The position numbers were made by a program, and so were the translations under genes. Shown piece after piece: positions 10,720 to 19,829 of a stretch of 64,000 nt of DNA. This DNA comes from Lunularia cruciata (lineage: Eukaryota > Streptophyta > Marchantiopsida > Lunulariales > Lunulariaceae). The DNA is taken from assembly GCA_948567375.1 (NCBI GenBank), contig OX419761.1:57228501-57292500 (forward strand), read 5' to 3'. Within the stretch, counting starts at the first letter, position 1; every line of letters starts with the position of its first letter. Under the pieces are notes generated by a model. It made no database searches. It was not told the DNA's origin and worked only from the letters and a program-made list of their open reading frames with translations.

Positions 10720-11040
10720 AATAAAATTGAACCTTATGACGTTCAAGCCAAGGTAAACCTAGAATAATACCATAGTATAGAGGTGCCACTACAAATCTCA
10801 TACACTTCAAATATTTCTTCCAAATCCTGAATGTAACAAGATGTGAGGTATAAAATGCAACCCTTTCTACCATCCGCCATCATCAATCTGCTTCCAATTA
10901 TTGGCTTGATAGGAATATGTAATTCCTTTGCTAATTGCATGGACATGCAAGTCTTTGAACTTCTAGAATCAACCAAAATCCTACAACCACAATCAAATAT
11001 CAAACCTTGCAATTGAAGTAAACTTGCACAAGTTGAGCCT
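10720..11040 (-). pseudogene. Chromovirus B (minus) protease remnant
   Basis: 10743-11012 encodes GCRILVDSRSSKTCMSMQLA and GSRLMMADGRKG, the retropepsin fold region. The expected D-S-G is D-S-R, as in the full-length B copy, so the glycine was lost before the two diverged or by parallel G-to-A change. Confidence 0.8.
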
Positions 11041-11051
11041 TTGATCCCATT

Positions 11052-11475
11052 TGTAACAATATGGAGTTTAGAGACAAAGTTAGTCGGGCTTACGAAGTAG
11101 AGAATAAGACAAAATAGCCTAGAATATTTCTGGAAGCATCTAAGAAACTTCTTGGGAAGCTTCCCAACTAGTTAACTTGCGCCCTAAGCAGGTAGCTTCT
11201 AGAAGGAAGCTTCTAGAAGCTTCTAACTAGCTTAGCTTGCATGCCAAGTAGGCGGCTTCTAGAAGGAAGCTTCTTGAGAAGCTTCCTAGTTAACTTGGCT
11301 TGCACTCCAAGAAAGCGGCTCAAGGAAGCTTCTTGAGAAGCTTCAAGAGTCTTGTATGCTACCTATAAATACCAAGGCCGAAGCTCATGCTAGGCATTCG
11401 GAGTTTTCCCTCATTCAAGTGTCCCAATGTGAGTTTCCATTCTCCTATTTCTCTCCTCGGTTTCGGTCTTTTACA
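11052..11475 (+). repeat. Solo LTR of chromovirus B
   Basis: A 424-bp + strand LTR (TGTAACAATATGG ... GTCTTTTACA) with no internal region, inside the minus-strand B copy. It is flanked by a perfect 5-bp duplication CCATT at 11047-11051 and 11476-11480. This is the product expected from unequal recombination between two LTRs of one element. It keeps a perfect four-unit heat-shock-element array at 11206-11223 and a TATA box (ctataaata). Confidence 0.95.
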
Positions 11476-12552
11476 CCATTGGAACTAATCAAGTTCCCAA
11501 TAGGCATCTCAAAATCTCCTATTGAGATTCCTTGTTTTCTTGATCATTCTGCTCCACAAATTCCATTTGGGTGACTTGACGAGGTTGCACATTCTTGAGT
11601 GGACATTCAGTAATGTGATATCCAATTTAGAAACAATAGAACAACCACCATTTTGTCATATTTATCTCTATCTATAGTACCAAGTAGACTTCATTAAATG
11701 GCATTAATCTCCATTGGTTTTGGCTCCTCCACCCATGTGTAGTGAATTGGTAGGTTTTGTGGAAGTCAAGGTCAAGTTCAAGTTGTTGCAACCAAGGAAT
11801 CAAAGCGTTCATCTAATGGTATGACTTCCTCCAAGTGTTGTGGCTCTTTCATAATTACCTTCAATTTGGTTTGTGATTTCAAGCCACTCACAAATTGATC
11901 CAAAGCTTCACCTTCCAATATATTTGGAATTTTGCATGATGGTGTTTTGGAGTTGTGTGATGTAACTTATAGAGAAATCTACTTCAACTCTGCCAACCTA
12001 TCTTGTACAACTTGTGTGAAATTTATAGTTTGGAATCGATCAATTATTGCACTCTTGAATTTTGGCCATGTCAAGATTGGTGCAACAGTTTCAGTTCTAC
12101 TTGCTCCACTCGGAATTACCACTATAGCTTTGCTACTCCATCCAATTGGTTGGAAGCTAAGAGAATTTATTTTCTTTCATCTTGAAGATTGGTAGCTTTG
12201 AAATAATATTTGCAGTCAAACAAAAAATTCTCCACTGCACTTGAGAGATTCTTACTTTCAAAAACCTTGGGTTTTGGAAATCAGATTTGGTCTTCTCCTT
12301 CTTGAACAAATACTCTTTCTACGTGCTCTTGTTGTCAATGATCTTGTTGATCCAACAATCAAGTAACTGCTTGATTTGTTATTGCATAACAATGATAACC
12401 TTGAGCATTGTCACCATGGTTACTACTCTATCACACCACCTGCAGTCTATCTAATTTATTAACACATCTATGCAACAAGTCCATCATTCTCCATAAGTTA
12501 CAATCAGAAGTATCAAGGGTTCTTGGAACAAGGTGATTGTATTCATAAAATC
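11476..12552 (-). pseudogene. Chromovirus B (minus) gag, C-terminal part
   Basis: The minus strand carries the retrotrans_gag core and, near 11580-11640, a zinc knuckle that lines up with NGGCFYCCQVGHCIAECPL of the + copy at 13931. Stops and frame changes are frequent. The N-terminal part continues at 18097-18231 beyond the inserted element. Confidence 0.75.
12548..12552. other. Target-site duplication AAATC (left)
   Basis: Five bases before the 5' LTR of the full-length B element, repeated exactly at 18097-18101 after its 3' LTR. Confidence 0.95.
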
Positions 12553-12706
12553 TGTAACAATATGGAGTTTAGCAATGAAGTCAGTCAGGCTCACGAAGTA
12601 GCACATAAGACAAATTAGCCTAGAATATTCCGGAAGTATCTAGGAAGCTTCTTGGGAAGCTTCCCGGTTAGCTTAGCTTGCACCTTAAGTAAGTAGCTTG
12701 TAGAAG

Positions 12707-12724
12707 GAAGCTTCTAGAAGCTTC
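12707..12724 (+). promoter_or_regulatory. Perfect heat-shock element in LTR
   Basis: GAAGCTTCTAGAAGCTTC is four alternating GAA/TTC units at exact 2-bp spacing, the consensus site of heat-shock factor trimers. It lies about 145 bp upstream of the LTR TATA box. The solo LTR has the same array at 11206-11223; the 3' LTR and the minus LTR keep three units. Confidence 0.75.
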
Positions 12725-12866
12725 CAACTAGCTTAGCTTGCATGCCAAGTAAGCGGCTTCTAAAAGGAAGCTTCTTGAGAAGCTTCCTAGTTAACTTGGC
12801 TTGCACTCTAAGAAAGCAGCTTGAGGAAGCTTCTTGAGAAACTTCTCAAGAGCCTTGTATGCTACC

Positions 12867-12874
12867 CATAAATA
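12867..12874 (+). promoter_or_regulatory. LTR TATA box
   Basis: cataaata here; ctataaata in the solo LTR, the 3' LTR and (by complement) the minus LTR. The position after the HSE cluster and before the CT-rich region fits the U3/R boundary. Confidence 0.65.
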
Positions 12875-12979
12875 CCAAAGCCAAAGCTCATGCTAGGCAT
12901 TCGGAGTTTTCCCTCATTCAAGTGTCCCAATGTGAGTTTCCATTCTCCTATTTCTCTCCTTGGTTTTGGTCTTTTACAT

Positions 12980-12991
12980 TGGTATCAGAGC
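12980..12991 (+). other. Primer-binding site, tRNA-iMet type
   Basis: TGGTATCAGAGC starts one base after the LTR and is the usual plant retrotransposon site complementary to the 3' end of initiator tRNA-Met. In the minus-strand copy the first bases are deleted. Confidence 0.95.
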
Positions 12992-12999
12992 AGGAATGG

Positions 13000-14100
13000 A
13001 ATGGATGGAATTTATGGACCACCAAATCCACTTCCGCCAAACCATTGGGACTTTCATGTCCAAATATTACCAAAGCATCGTTTCACATAATTCATCACCT
13101 CACGCTTTGGGCAGGATTTTCTACATATGATCACCGTGTTAGAGGAACTCATGATACTTCCAGTTGTAACTTATGGAGAACAGTGGACGTCCACTGTTCT
13201 CCATAAGTTACAACTGGAAGTATCATGAGTTCCTCTAACACGGTGATCATATGTAGAAAATCCTGCCCAAAGCGTGAGGTGATGAATTATGTGAAACGAT
13301 GCTTGACAGCATTTGATTTCCGAAACCCAAGGTGTTTGAAGGCAATAATCTTCCAAGCACAGTGGAGAATTTTGTGTTTGACTATGAATGTTACTTTGAA
13401 GCCACCAATCTTCAAGACGAGCGGAAACAAATTCTCTTGGCTTCGAGCCAGTTGGATGACGTGGCAAAACTTTGGTGGCGATTCCAAGTAGAATTGTTAC
13501 ACCAATTTTGACATGGGTAGAATTCAAGGATGTAATACTTGGTCAATTTCAGACTATAAATGCCACCCAAGATGCACAAGATAAATTGGCCGAGTTGAGG
13601 CAGATTGGCTCAATGAGAAGCTACATCACACAATTTCAAAATATCATCATGCAAATTCCAGATATCCAAGAAGGTGAAGTTCTGGATCGATTTGTGCGAG
13701 GATTGAAGTCACGAACCAGATTGGAGGTGACCATGCGAGAGCCACAAAACATAGAAGAAGCCATGCAATTGGCTGAGAGTTTTGATTCCTTAGTTGCGAC
13801 AACTTGGTCTCGACCTTGACCTACACAAAACCTACCATTACCACGAGTGGAAGAACCGGTACGAATGGAGATTGATGCTATCCAACGAAGACCACTTGGC
13901 ACAACAGATAAAGAAAGATTACGACAAAATGGAGGTTGCTTTTATTGTTGCCAAGTTGGACATTGCATTGCTGAATGTCCACTTAGGAATGGGCGACCTC
14001 GACAAGTTGCCCAGATGGAGTTTGTGGAAAAGAATGATCAGGGAAACAAAGAATCCCAATAGGAGATTTCGAGCTGCCTATTGGGAGCTGGATTAGTTCC
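13000..14100 (+). pseudogene. Chromovirus B copy 2 gag
   Basis: The start region near 13000 reads GMDGIYGPPNPLPPNHWDFH. A palindrome (13073-13304) then replaces about 170 bp of the gag seen in the minus copy. The capsid core follows at 13472-13819 with FKDVILGQFQTINATQDAQD, ITQFQNIIMQIP and VLDRFVRGLKSRTRLEV, clear retrotrans_gag sequence. The zinc knuckle is at about 13931-13990 in another frame (C-x2-C-x4-H-x4-C: CFYCCQVGHCIAEC). At least one frameshift and a stop separate the capsid and knuckle parts. Confidence 0.85.
13073..13304. repeat. Perfect 232-bp palindrome in gag
   Basis: Arms 13073-13188 and 13189-13304 are exact reverse complements with no spacer (centre gtggac/gtccac). The left arm matches normal gag sense sequence; the right arm is its inverted copy, and the stretch found there in the minus copy is missing. 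Confidence 0.95.
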
Positions 14101-14130
14101 AATGGGATTGAAGGCTAGACCTATGCAAGT

Positions 14131-14490
14131 TTGCTTCACTTGCAAGGTATGATATCTAATCGGGGTTGTAGGATTTTGGTTGATTCTAGAAGTTTAGAGA
14201 ATTGCATATCTATGCAAGTAGCAAAGGAATTGGGTATTCCTATCAAGCCAATGATTGGAAGTAGTTTGATGATGGCGGATTGTAGAAAAGGTTCTGCATT
14301 CCGCACCTCGCATCCTGTTACCTTCAAGATTGGGAAGGAGTAATTGGAGTGTATGAGGTTTGTAGTGGCACCTCTACACTATGATATCATTCTAGGTCTA
14401 CCTTGGCTTGAACATCATAAGGTTCAATTTGATTGGACCCGACGTCAAATTCAAGTACAACACCAAGGTAGGAATTTCTGATTAGGTTGT
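14131..14490 (+). pseudogene. Chromovirus B copy 2 protease
   Basis: It reads GCRILVDSRSLENCISMQVA, then GSSLMMADCRKGSAF, and after a stop at 14341, FVVAPLHYDIILGLPWLEHH. This is a complete retropepsin outline with D-S-R for D-S-G and in-frame stops at 14341 and about 14478. It is in the same frame as the rest of pol. Confidence 0.85.
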
Positions 14491-14522
14491 CTGGCACCTC
14501 TGAGTAAGACACCTAAGAATAG

Positions 14523-14705
14523 TCACTCCCAAGATGGGAAGTTTGTTGAGAAGGTAGCCATAGAGCAAATCTGGAAGGGAGATGAGTCCCAATATGGGAA
14601 GTTTGCCAAGAAGGCAACCATGGAGCAAGCTTGGAAGAGAGATGAGTCCCTAGAAGGGAAGTTTGTTAATGAAGCAGCCATAGAGCAAGCTTTGGAGGAA
14701 GATAA
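14523..14705 (+). repeat. Three 20-residue repeats in protease-RT linker
   Basis: Tandem 60-bp units encode [40 protein letters not shown] and [20 protein letters not shown]. The amphipathic, lysine-rich pattern suggests a helical spacer. Confidence 0.85.
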
Positions 14706-15640
14706 GTCTATATTCACGGTGTGGATCAAGCCGATTACACAAGAACAATCTGAGGAGGGCCAGGTGCTGCATCAAGCAACGGTTGATTGGATAGTTCAAG
14801 AGTTTGCAGATGTGTTTCCAGATGATCTGCCAAAGGGATTACACTCTGATCGAGGTATGCCCTTCAAGATTGAGTTATTGCCAGGGAGTACTCCAGTGAG
14901 TAGACCAATCTATCGGCTCTCACCAAAGGAGTTGGAGGAGTTGCAAACAACACTTACAGCGTTGTTGGAAAAGTATTTCATACAACATAGTACCTCTCCG
15001 TGGGGAGCACCGGTACTATTTGTTCCAAAGAAGGATGGAGTACTTTGTTTCTATATTGATTACCGTGGGCTCAATAAGCAAACCGTGAAGAATGCATATC
15101 CTTTGCCTTGGATCGATGACCTGCTTGATCAATTAAGTGGAGCACGCTACTTTTCCAAGCTGGATCTTCATAGCGGCTATTGGCAAATTCCTATTGAAGG
15201 AGAAGACGTGCAAAAGACTGCCTTTCGCACAAGGTATGGACATTTTGAGTGGAGAGTTCTACCTTTCGGACTCACTAATGCTCCAGCAGTCTTCATAGAT
15301 CAGATGCATAAGGTGTTGGAGGGACTATTGGATCAGTCTATGGTAGTGTTCTTAGATGATATCTTAATCTATAGTAGGACAAAGGCAGAACACAAGAAAA
15401 ATGTGCGAGAAGTCCTAAGACAACTATGACAGTGGAAATTTTATTGCAAGAAGTCAAAGTGTGCTTTTTGGCAGAAGGAGGTTACCTTCTTGGGTCATAA
15501 AATCTCATCAGAGGGGATCAAGATGGAAGAAGAGAAGATCAAGGCCATTACTGATTGGCCTACCCCGAAGGATGCTATAGAAGTACGAGCATTCAATGGA
15601 TTGGCCAGTTTTTACTGACGGTTCATCGATTATTACGGTC
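14620..15640 (+). pseudogene. Chromovirus B copy 2 reverse transcriptase
   Basis: 14620-15429 is open for 269 residues. It contains [82 protein letters not shown] and the catalytic FLDDILIYS, in the order of a full Ty3/gypsy RT. After a TGA at 15427 the thumb and connection continue in frame (QKEVTFLGHKISSEG) to another TGA at 15616. The catalytic YxDD-type motif is FLDD here, normal for this clade. Confidence 0.95.
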
Positions 15641-15642
15641 AC

Positions 15643-16135
15643 GTGGCTGCACCATTGACTGACCTCTTGGGAAAGAGCTCGAGCTTCCAATGGACCACCA
15701 AGCATGAAGAAGCATTCCAGAAGTTAAAGCATATGGTATCTTCAAGACCCATTCTTCAGCCATATGATCCTCAACTACCTTGTATGGTTGATTTTGATGC
15801 TTCTAACTTTGCAATTGGAGCTGTGTTGCAACAAGAATTTCCAGATGGACTACATCCTATTGCCTTTGTGTCTCGCCAACTAAATACAGCTGAAAGAAAT
15901 TACTCTGCTCGAGATCCAGAACAACTTGCAATGGTATATGCCAAGGTATGGAGGCATTATCTCTTGGGGAAACAAGTGATCATGCGAACTGATCACAAGC
16001 CATTGTTGCAAACCTTACACCTAGAGCACATGAAGAGTCGACATCATCTATAAGAGCAACTCCAATTGTTTGACATCAAACTTGAGTACAAACCAGGTCG
16101 GTTCCATGTCATCCCTGATGCTCTATCATGACGAC
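15643..16135 (+). pseudogene. Chromovirus B copy 2 RNase H
   Basis: 136 open residues with FQWTTKHEEAFQKLKHMVSS, VDFDASNFAIGAVLQQEFP, AFVSRQLNTAERNYSARDPE and QLAMVYAKVWRHYL. The Asp of DFDAS and the Glu-containing RDPEQLA block are kept. In-frame stops at 16051 and 16129 precede the integrase linker. Confidence 0.92.
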
Positions 16136-16140
16136 CTGAT

Positions 16141-17433
16141 TTGAAGTCTCTTCCTTTCATCACGGCAGCAATTACGACGGTGTCAATTGATCCCAATATT
16201 CATAACAAGTTTCGGTTAGCTCTACAGCAAGATCCCTTCTTCCAAATGGTACATGGTCGGCTAACAACAGGTGACAAAGAGTACAACACCTTCTCCTTCA
16301 AGGAAGGCCTTCTATTCCATGCAGACCGGATCTATGTTCCAACCAAAGGTGATCTTTGACTTGTGCGCCTTCAAGAAGCCCATGATTTACCCATAGCTGG
16401 TCACATGGGTGTGGACAAGACCTTGGGTACCCTCCAACATCAATGGTGGTGGCCCAACATGACATGGGATGTTTGAGAATTTGTCCGATCGTGTGAGAGC
16501 TGCCAACGTAACAAGGCCAGCAACCAGAAGCCGGGTGGACTTCTTCAACCGCTTGCCATTCCATCAGCTTGTTGGGAGCATGTGAGCTTGGATCTAATCA
16601 CATCCTTGCCAAAGACAAAACAAGGACACACCGCCATCGTGGTGTTTGTGGATAAGCTTAGTAAGCAAATCCACTTGGCACCAACCTGTGATACCGTGGA
16701 TGCTCCAACCTTAGCGTAAATCTACTTCGACAATGTCTTCAAGCATCATGGAATGTCACGCATACTCATCTCCGATTGTGATCCTCGCTTTACCAGGAAG
16801 TTTTGGCAAGCACTCTTTCAGATACTCAGCACCAAGCTTGCTTCGTCCATGGCCTATCATCCTCAAACTGATGGACAAACCAAACGTGCAAATTGTACAT
16901 TGGAGGATATGTTGCGTGCCTTTGTCAATGTCCACCATACCAATTGGGATGAATGTCTTGCCGCTGCCAAATTTACCTACAACAATTCCAAACAGGCAAG
17001 CACCGGATTCTCTCCTTTCTTTCTCAATTTTGGCCAAGATCCGCTTGTTCCAAATTCTCTTTTTGCTCCCCCTCCATCTCAGGTTCCTCATACTTCCACA
17101 TTCTTGACCACTATATCCCAATCTCTCCAACAGGCCAAGTCTCACCTCCTTGTTGCTCAAAATCGCCAAAAACAATATGCGGACCACCACCATCGAGATC
17201 TCACCTTTGAAATCGGTGATAAAGTCATGCTATCCTCTAGTAACCTCCCTCTCCCACTTGATACCCAAGTTCGTAAACTTGCCCCTAATTGGATAGGACC
17301 CTTTGATATCACCCAAATTGTCTCTCCTGTTGCTTATCGTCTTGCCTTGCCTTGTCACATGCGTATCCATCCTGTCTTTCATGTTTCTAAGTTGAAACCC
17401 TTTGTTCATAACCCCTCTTCCTTTTCCTCTTGA
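16141..17433 (+). pseudogene. Chromovirus B copy 2 integrase
   Basis: One frame throughout with stops at 16357, 16474, 16717 and 17431. The zinc domain is HDLPIAGHMGVDKTL ... CESCQRNKAS (HHCC). The core carries SLDLITSLPKTKQGHTAIVV with the first Asp, ISDCDPRFTRKFWQALF with the second Asp, and YHPQTDGQTKRANCTLED with the catalytic Glu. The C-terminal part shows GPFDITQIVSPVAYRLALP, then HPVFHVSKLKPF. All catalytic residues are present; only stops disable it. Confidence 0.95.
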
Positions 17434-17670
17434 GTCCAACCTCCCCCTCTTCCTATCCCTATCAATGATCATGAGGAGTACGAAGTTGATCGTATCCTTG
17501 CGCGTCGCCACATTCAACGAGACCGTTGCCAACATACGGAGTACAAGGTCCTTTGGAAAGGGTATCCCCTTCATGATGCCACTTGGGAACTTCTTTCTCA
17601 CCTCCACAATGCACAGACGGCCATCCAAGAATTCGAAGCTTCATTGGCGACAAGGACGTCACCAACTAGC
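17434..17670 (+). pseudogene. Chromovirus B copy 2 chromodomain
   Basis: It follows integrase in the same frame after a single TGA. It reads EEYEVDRILARRHIQRDRCQ, YKVLWKGYPLHDATWELLSH and AIQEFEASLATR, a complete chromodomain (VDxIL ... YxVxWKGY ... ATWE). The ORF tail runs over the polypurine tract into the LTR. Confidence 0.95.
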
Positions 17671-17682
17671 GACGGGGGAATA
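17670..17682 (+). other. Polypurine tract
   Basis: cgacgggggaata directly before the 3' LTR start at 17683 is the expected site for plus-strand priming. Confidence 0.8.
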
Positions 17683-18096
17683 TGTAACAATATGGAGTTT
17701 AGCGATGAAGTCAGTCAGGCTCACGAAGTAGCACATAAGAAAAATTAGCCTAGAATATTCCAGAAGTATCTAGGAAACTTCTTGGGAAGCTTCTTGGTTA
17801 GCTTAGCTTGCACCTTTAAGTAAGTAGCTTCTAGAAGGAGCTTCTAGAAGCTTCCAACTAGCTTAGCTTGCACGCCAAGTAGGCGGCTTCTAGAAGGAAG
17901 CTTCTTGAGAAGCTTCCTAGTTAACTTGGCTTGCACTCTAAGAAAGCGGCTTGAGGAAGCTTCTCAAGGGCCTTGTATGCTACCTATAAATACCAAAGCC
18001 AAAGCTCATGCTAGGCATTCAGAGTTTTCCTTCATTCAAGTGTCCCAATGTGAGTTTCTATTCTCCTATTTCTCTCCTCGGTTTTGGTCTTTTACA
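17683..18096 (+). repeat. 3' LTR of chromovirus B copy 2
   Basis: 414 bp with the same ends as the 5' LTR. It keeps three of four units of the main heat-shock array (TTC-GAA-TTC) after loss of one base, and a ctataaata TATA box near 17985. It is followed by the right duplication AAATC. Confidence 0.95.
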
Positions 18097-18231
18097 AAAT
18101 CCTACTCAAAGCGTGAGGTGATGAATTGTGTGAAATGATGCTTGGATAGTATCCAAATGTAAAAATCCCAATGGTTTGGCTGAAATGGATTTGATTATCC
18201 ATAAATTCCATCCATCTCATTCCGCCTCTGA
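18097..18231 (-). pseudogene. Chromovirus B (minus) gag start and decayed PBS
   Basis: The minus strand right after the LTR reads tcagaggcgg, a PBS that lost its first bases, then gag sequence matching 12990-13110 of the + copy. It is cut at 18097 by the inserted element. Confidence 0.8.
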
Positions 18232-18643
18232 TGTAATAGACCGAGACCAAGGGAGAGAAATAGTAGAATGGAAGATCACATTAAGATACTTGAATGTGGG
18301 AGACTCTAAATACCTAGCATGAGCTTTGGCTTTGGTATTTATAGGCAGCATACAAGGCTCTTGAGAAGTTTCTCAAGAAGGTTCCTTGAGCCACTTTCTT
18401 GGAGTGCAAGCCAAGTTAATTGAGAAGCTTCTCAAGAAGCTTCCTTCTAGAAGCCGTCTACTTGGCATGCAAGCTAAGCTAGTTGGAAGCTTCTAGAAGC
18501 TACCTACTTGGGGTGCAAGCTAAGCTAGCCGAGAAGCTTCCTAAAAAGTTTCCTATATACTTCTAGAATATTCTAAGGTAATTTGGTCTATTCGCTACTT
18601 CATTAGCCTAACTAACTTCATCGTTAAAGTCCATATTGTTACA
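18232..18643 (-). repeat. 5' LTR of the minus-strand chromovirus B copy
   Basis: 412 bp. On the minus strand it starts TGTAACAATATGG and ends CTATTACA. It carries several GAAGCTTC palindromes, including a three-unit heat-shock array near 18490, and a TATA box (tataaata) near 18338. It is more diverged than the LTRs of the inserted copy, as expected for the older element. Confidence 0.9.
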
Positions 18644-18699
18644 CTATTGATAATCTTTTTTTGGTCATTAAATTTTTCATTACAAATCTATCCTCTTAA

Positions 18700-19600
18700 A
18701 TGTTGTATGGATACAACATCATTTCCTTGAAAATAGAAAAAGAAAGAACCACTTGAGGATGAGAGGAGCTTCATAGTTTCTATCCTATGATGCAATCAAC
18801 ATCGGCTACTTTCTCTACAACGATGAGATTTTGGCTAGGTTTGGTCCACCCATCTGCATCTTCATCACTCACTTGTTAGTTTGGTTCTACACTAGATGCA
18901 ACAACGGTCTATATGACACTGTGTTCTTTTGGAGGACAAAGGATACCTACCCATGATGCTATTAGGGACATAGTGTTTGTTATGGCACGAGGAGTGAATA
19001 CTTGGTTTGGAGGGAGTGTTCATATGCTTTGTAGACGACATGTGTTAGTGCAAACTTATACTTAGTTAGAGATGATCAGATGATAGTAGCGGATATCATG
19101 GTTACGGACCGTATGCATGATGCAATTTTGAAAGGAGTGATTACCCATCATCCTAGATGGGCAGCGAGTGCAGTAGTAGCTCACAAGGTCTCCAAGTATA
19201 GGGGTATGCAATGAGTTCACCTCTTTGTTCCTCTAGCCTTGGAGTTTTATGGCATGATGGACACCGCGTTCGATACATTTGTTAAGGAGTACACGAGAGC
19301 TTATTATATTAGGTGCCAAGGACTACCACTCTCACACTCATACTTTATAATATATTTTAGACAACATAGGTCCAATACTCTATAGAGTGCAGTGGCTAGT
19401 GCAATCCGTAGAAGAACAATTACACTAGGTGATACTTTTTAGAATGCTCCATTTGTTTGTAGATAGTGGAACTTGCATAGCTCGGATATCTTAGGTGCAA
19501 CATTGCATATTTATCATATCGACTCTATTTGGGCTTTGCTCCATTTTATCTATTTTGTCTCACCCTTGATCTGATGGGGTTTTCCCATCCATCGAGTCCA
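18700..19600 (+). pseudogene. Decayed ORF of an unclassified repeat (possible endonuclease tail of a retroelement)
   Basis: With frameshifts and stops, the + strand reads AIRDIVFVMARGVNTWFGGS, DIMVTDRMHDAILKGVITHH, HLFVPLALEFYGMMDTAFDT and RAYYIRCQGLPLSHSYF. The order (D-x-x-V-T-D motif, then FVPLALE-x-x-G, then a basic helix) resembles the C-terminal restriction-like endonuclease/exonuclease region of some RT-containing elements, but I am not certain. A homologous piece lies on the minus strand at 58690-59005. Family and activity are unknown; this copy is dead. Confidence 0.45.
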
Positions 19601-19775
19601 TCCAGTTTTTGACGCGGTCGCTCTTTTCTTCTATGATGCGATGAAGGTGACAGAGTTGGTTCGAGTGAGACAAAAGTTTACACCACTTGAGCATGAGAGG
19701 AGATTCATAGTTTCCATCCTATGATGCGATGGAGGTGACAGAGTGGGTTCGAGTGAGACAAGTTTACCACCGATT
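18750..19775 (+). repeat. Short direct repeats around the decayed ORF
   Basis: A block like gagaggagcttcatagtttc tatcctatgatgc (about 18757-18792) recurs at about 19695-19730. The block gatgcgatg(a/g)aggtgacagagt recurs at about 19635 and 19726. They look like internal duplications at the repeat's 3' end. Confidence 0.5.
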
Positions 19776-19829
19776 GGAAATAGCAGACAGACTGACTGCA
19801 GAAGTAGTATCCTAGGGGTCATGGGCATA

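Larger units (their letters stand above)
12553..12978 (+). repeat. 5' LTR of chromovirus B copy 2
   Basis: 426 bp, TGTAACAATATGG ... TTGGTCTTTTACA. It is dense in GAAGCTTC-type palindromes between about 12645 and 12850, then a TATA-like cataaata at about 12867 and a CT-rich 3' part. The 3' LTR is 12 bp shorter, chiefly from loss of one palindrome segment near 17963. Confidence 0.95.
12553..18096 (+). mobile_element. Chromovirus B copy 2, full length with LTRs, PBS, PPT and TSD
   Basis: A 5.54-kb element with LTRs at 12553-12978 and 17683-18096, primer-binding site 12980-12991, polypurine tract next to 17683, and perfect duplication AAATC. Internal order is gag, protease, RT, RNase H, integrase, chromodomain. 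From about 14131 to 17670 pol keeps one reading frame, interrupted only by stops. The LTRs differ by roughly 4-5% by eye, plus small indels, mostly transitions. Gag is disrupted by a perfect palindrome. The element sits inside gag of the minus-strand B copy. Confidence 0.95.
8575..18643 (-). mobile_element. Chromovirus B copy 1 (minus strand), host of three insertions
   Basis: Reading on the minus strand: 5' LTR 18643-18232, gag 18231-18097 and 12552-11476, protease and pol 11051-8575. It is split by the full-length B element (12553-18096) and by a solo B LTR (11052-11475). Its integrase is cut at 8575 by chromovirus A, so the remaining integrase and 3' LTR should lie left of the window. Many stops and frameshifts are present. 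The nesting order implies this copy is the oldest of the four. Confidence 0.9.

Noticed and set aside
11052-11475. 5' LTR of the minus-strand B copy's partner
   Set aside because: It is on the + strand, with its own perfect 5-bp duplication and no internal sequence on either side, so it is a solo LTR.
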